Origin: an uncultured Collinsella sp.
GTDB taxonomy: Bacteria > Actinomycetota > Coriobacteriia > Coriobacteriales > Coriobacteriaceae
Assembly: GCA_900548255.1 (NCBI GenBank)
Contig: URKH01000046.1
Location: forward strand, 1-16,336
DNA: 16,336 nt
Direction of reading: 5' to 3'
The notes below the pieces were generated by a model. That model was not told where the DNA came from and did no database searches. It saw only the letters and a program-made list of their open reading frames with translations. Shown in pieces: positions 16,229 through 16,336 of the stretch (its first letter is position 1; each line of letters opens with the position of its first letter). Made by a program: the position numbers and the translations under genes.

Positions 16229-16336
16229 GTGGGCAAGCGGAGAGATTCGAACCCGCAAGGGTGCGGAGCTGAGGAAACGCGAAGCGTTTTCCAGCGCAGC
16301 ACGCGAGGGCCGCAGGCCCGAAGCGGAAGCGGGCGG
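16229..16336. other. GC-rich hairpin-forming tail with a T-arm-like motif on the minus strand
   Basis: No gene is supported. Two short hairpins are visible: GGAAACGC...GCGTTTTCC (16273-16292, one bulge) and GGGCC-GCA-GGCCC (16307-16319). On the minus strand GGGTTCGAATCTC (around 16242-16254) resembles a tRNA T-arm, but no cloverleaf can be built from the ~80 bases that would have to precede it. It may be a decayed tRNA end or part of a dispersed repeat continuing beyond the window. Confidence 0.4.

Noticed and set aside
16034..16258. 74-codon minus-strand open frame across tRNA-Gln
   Set aside because: It is translated from the reverse complement of a tRNA gene and its terminator.
16229..16336. 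A second tRNA gene on the minus strand
   Set aside because: Only a T-arm-like motif is present; the arm pairs poorly, and no acceptor, D or anticodon arms can be assembled within tRNA length.

Overview
The window looks like chromosomal DNA of a GC-rich intestinal actinobacterium of the Coriobacteriia, most like Collinsella. This rests on codon use (strong preference for C/G in third positions), the character of the proteins and the gene mix. It is an inference from sequence style; no search was run.

Layout. At the left edge, the start of a small membrane-protein gene runs leftward off the window (1-176). Positions 430-1298 hold a scar of mobile DNA: two ~70-bp inverted repeats enclose a frameshifted IS110-type transposase fragment and a truncated IS21-type istB fragment on the opposite strand. 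From 1352 to 13884 lies one coherent maltose/maltodextrin/glycogen locus. malQ (4-alpha-glucanotransferase) and a glycogen/maltodextrin phosphorylase gene run rightward. A leftward four-gene ABC sugar importer operon follows (binding lipoprotein, two permeases, ATPase). Next come a leftward GntR/UTRA repressor gene and a divergent rightward gene for an alpha-glucoside-type PTS permease (EIIC-EIIB) fused to a HAD phosphatase domain. To the right are a trans-polyprenyl diphosphate synthase, a peptidoglycan-binding-domain protein with no signal peptide, and tRNA-Gln(TTG) with its terminator. The last ~105 bases are GC-rich, hairpin-forming and carry no gene that I can support.

How the genes work together. 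Maltodextrins can enter unphosphorylated through the ABC importer. An alpha-glucoside (maltose is the best guess) can also enter as a sugar phosphate through the PTS protein. The HAD domain fused to the PTS protein could remove that phosphate, delivering free sugar to MalQ and the phosphorylase, which yield glucose and glucose-1-phosphate. Near-copies of the 12-bp palindrome TTGTTTAAACAA stand before malQ, the binding-protein gene (two copies), gntR and the PTS gene. That points to a single regulon, probably controlled by the GntR protein encoded in its middle.

The most notable items are the EIIC-EIIB-HAD fusion, the shared operator set, and a regular array of six alternating inverted 16-mers between the two converging operons (5462-5678).
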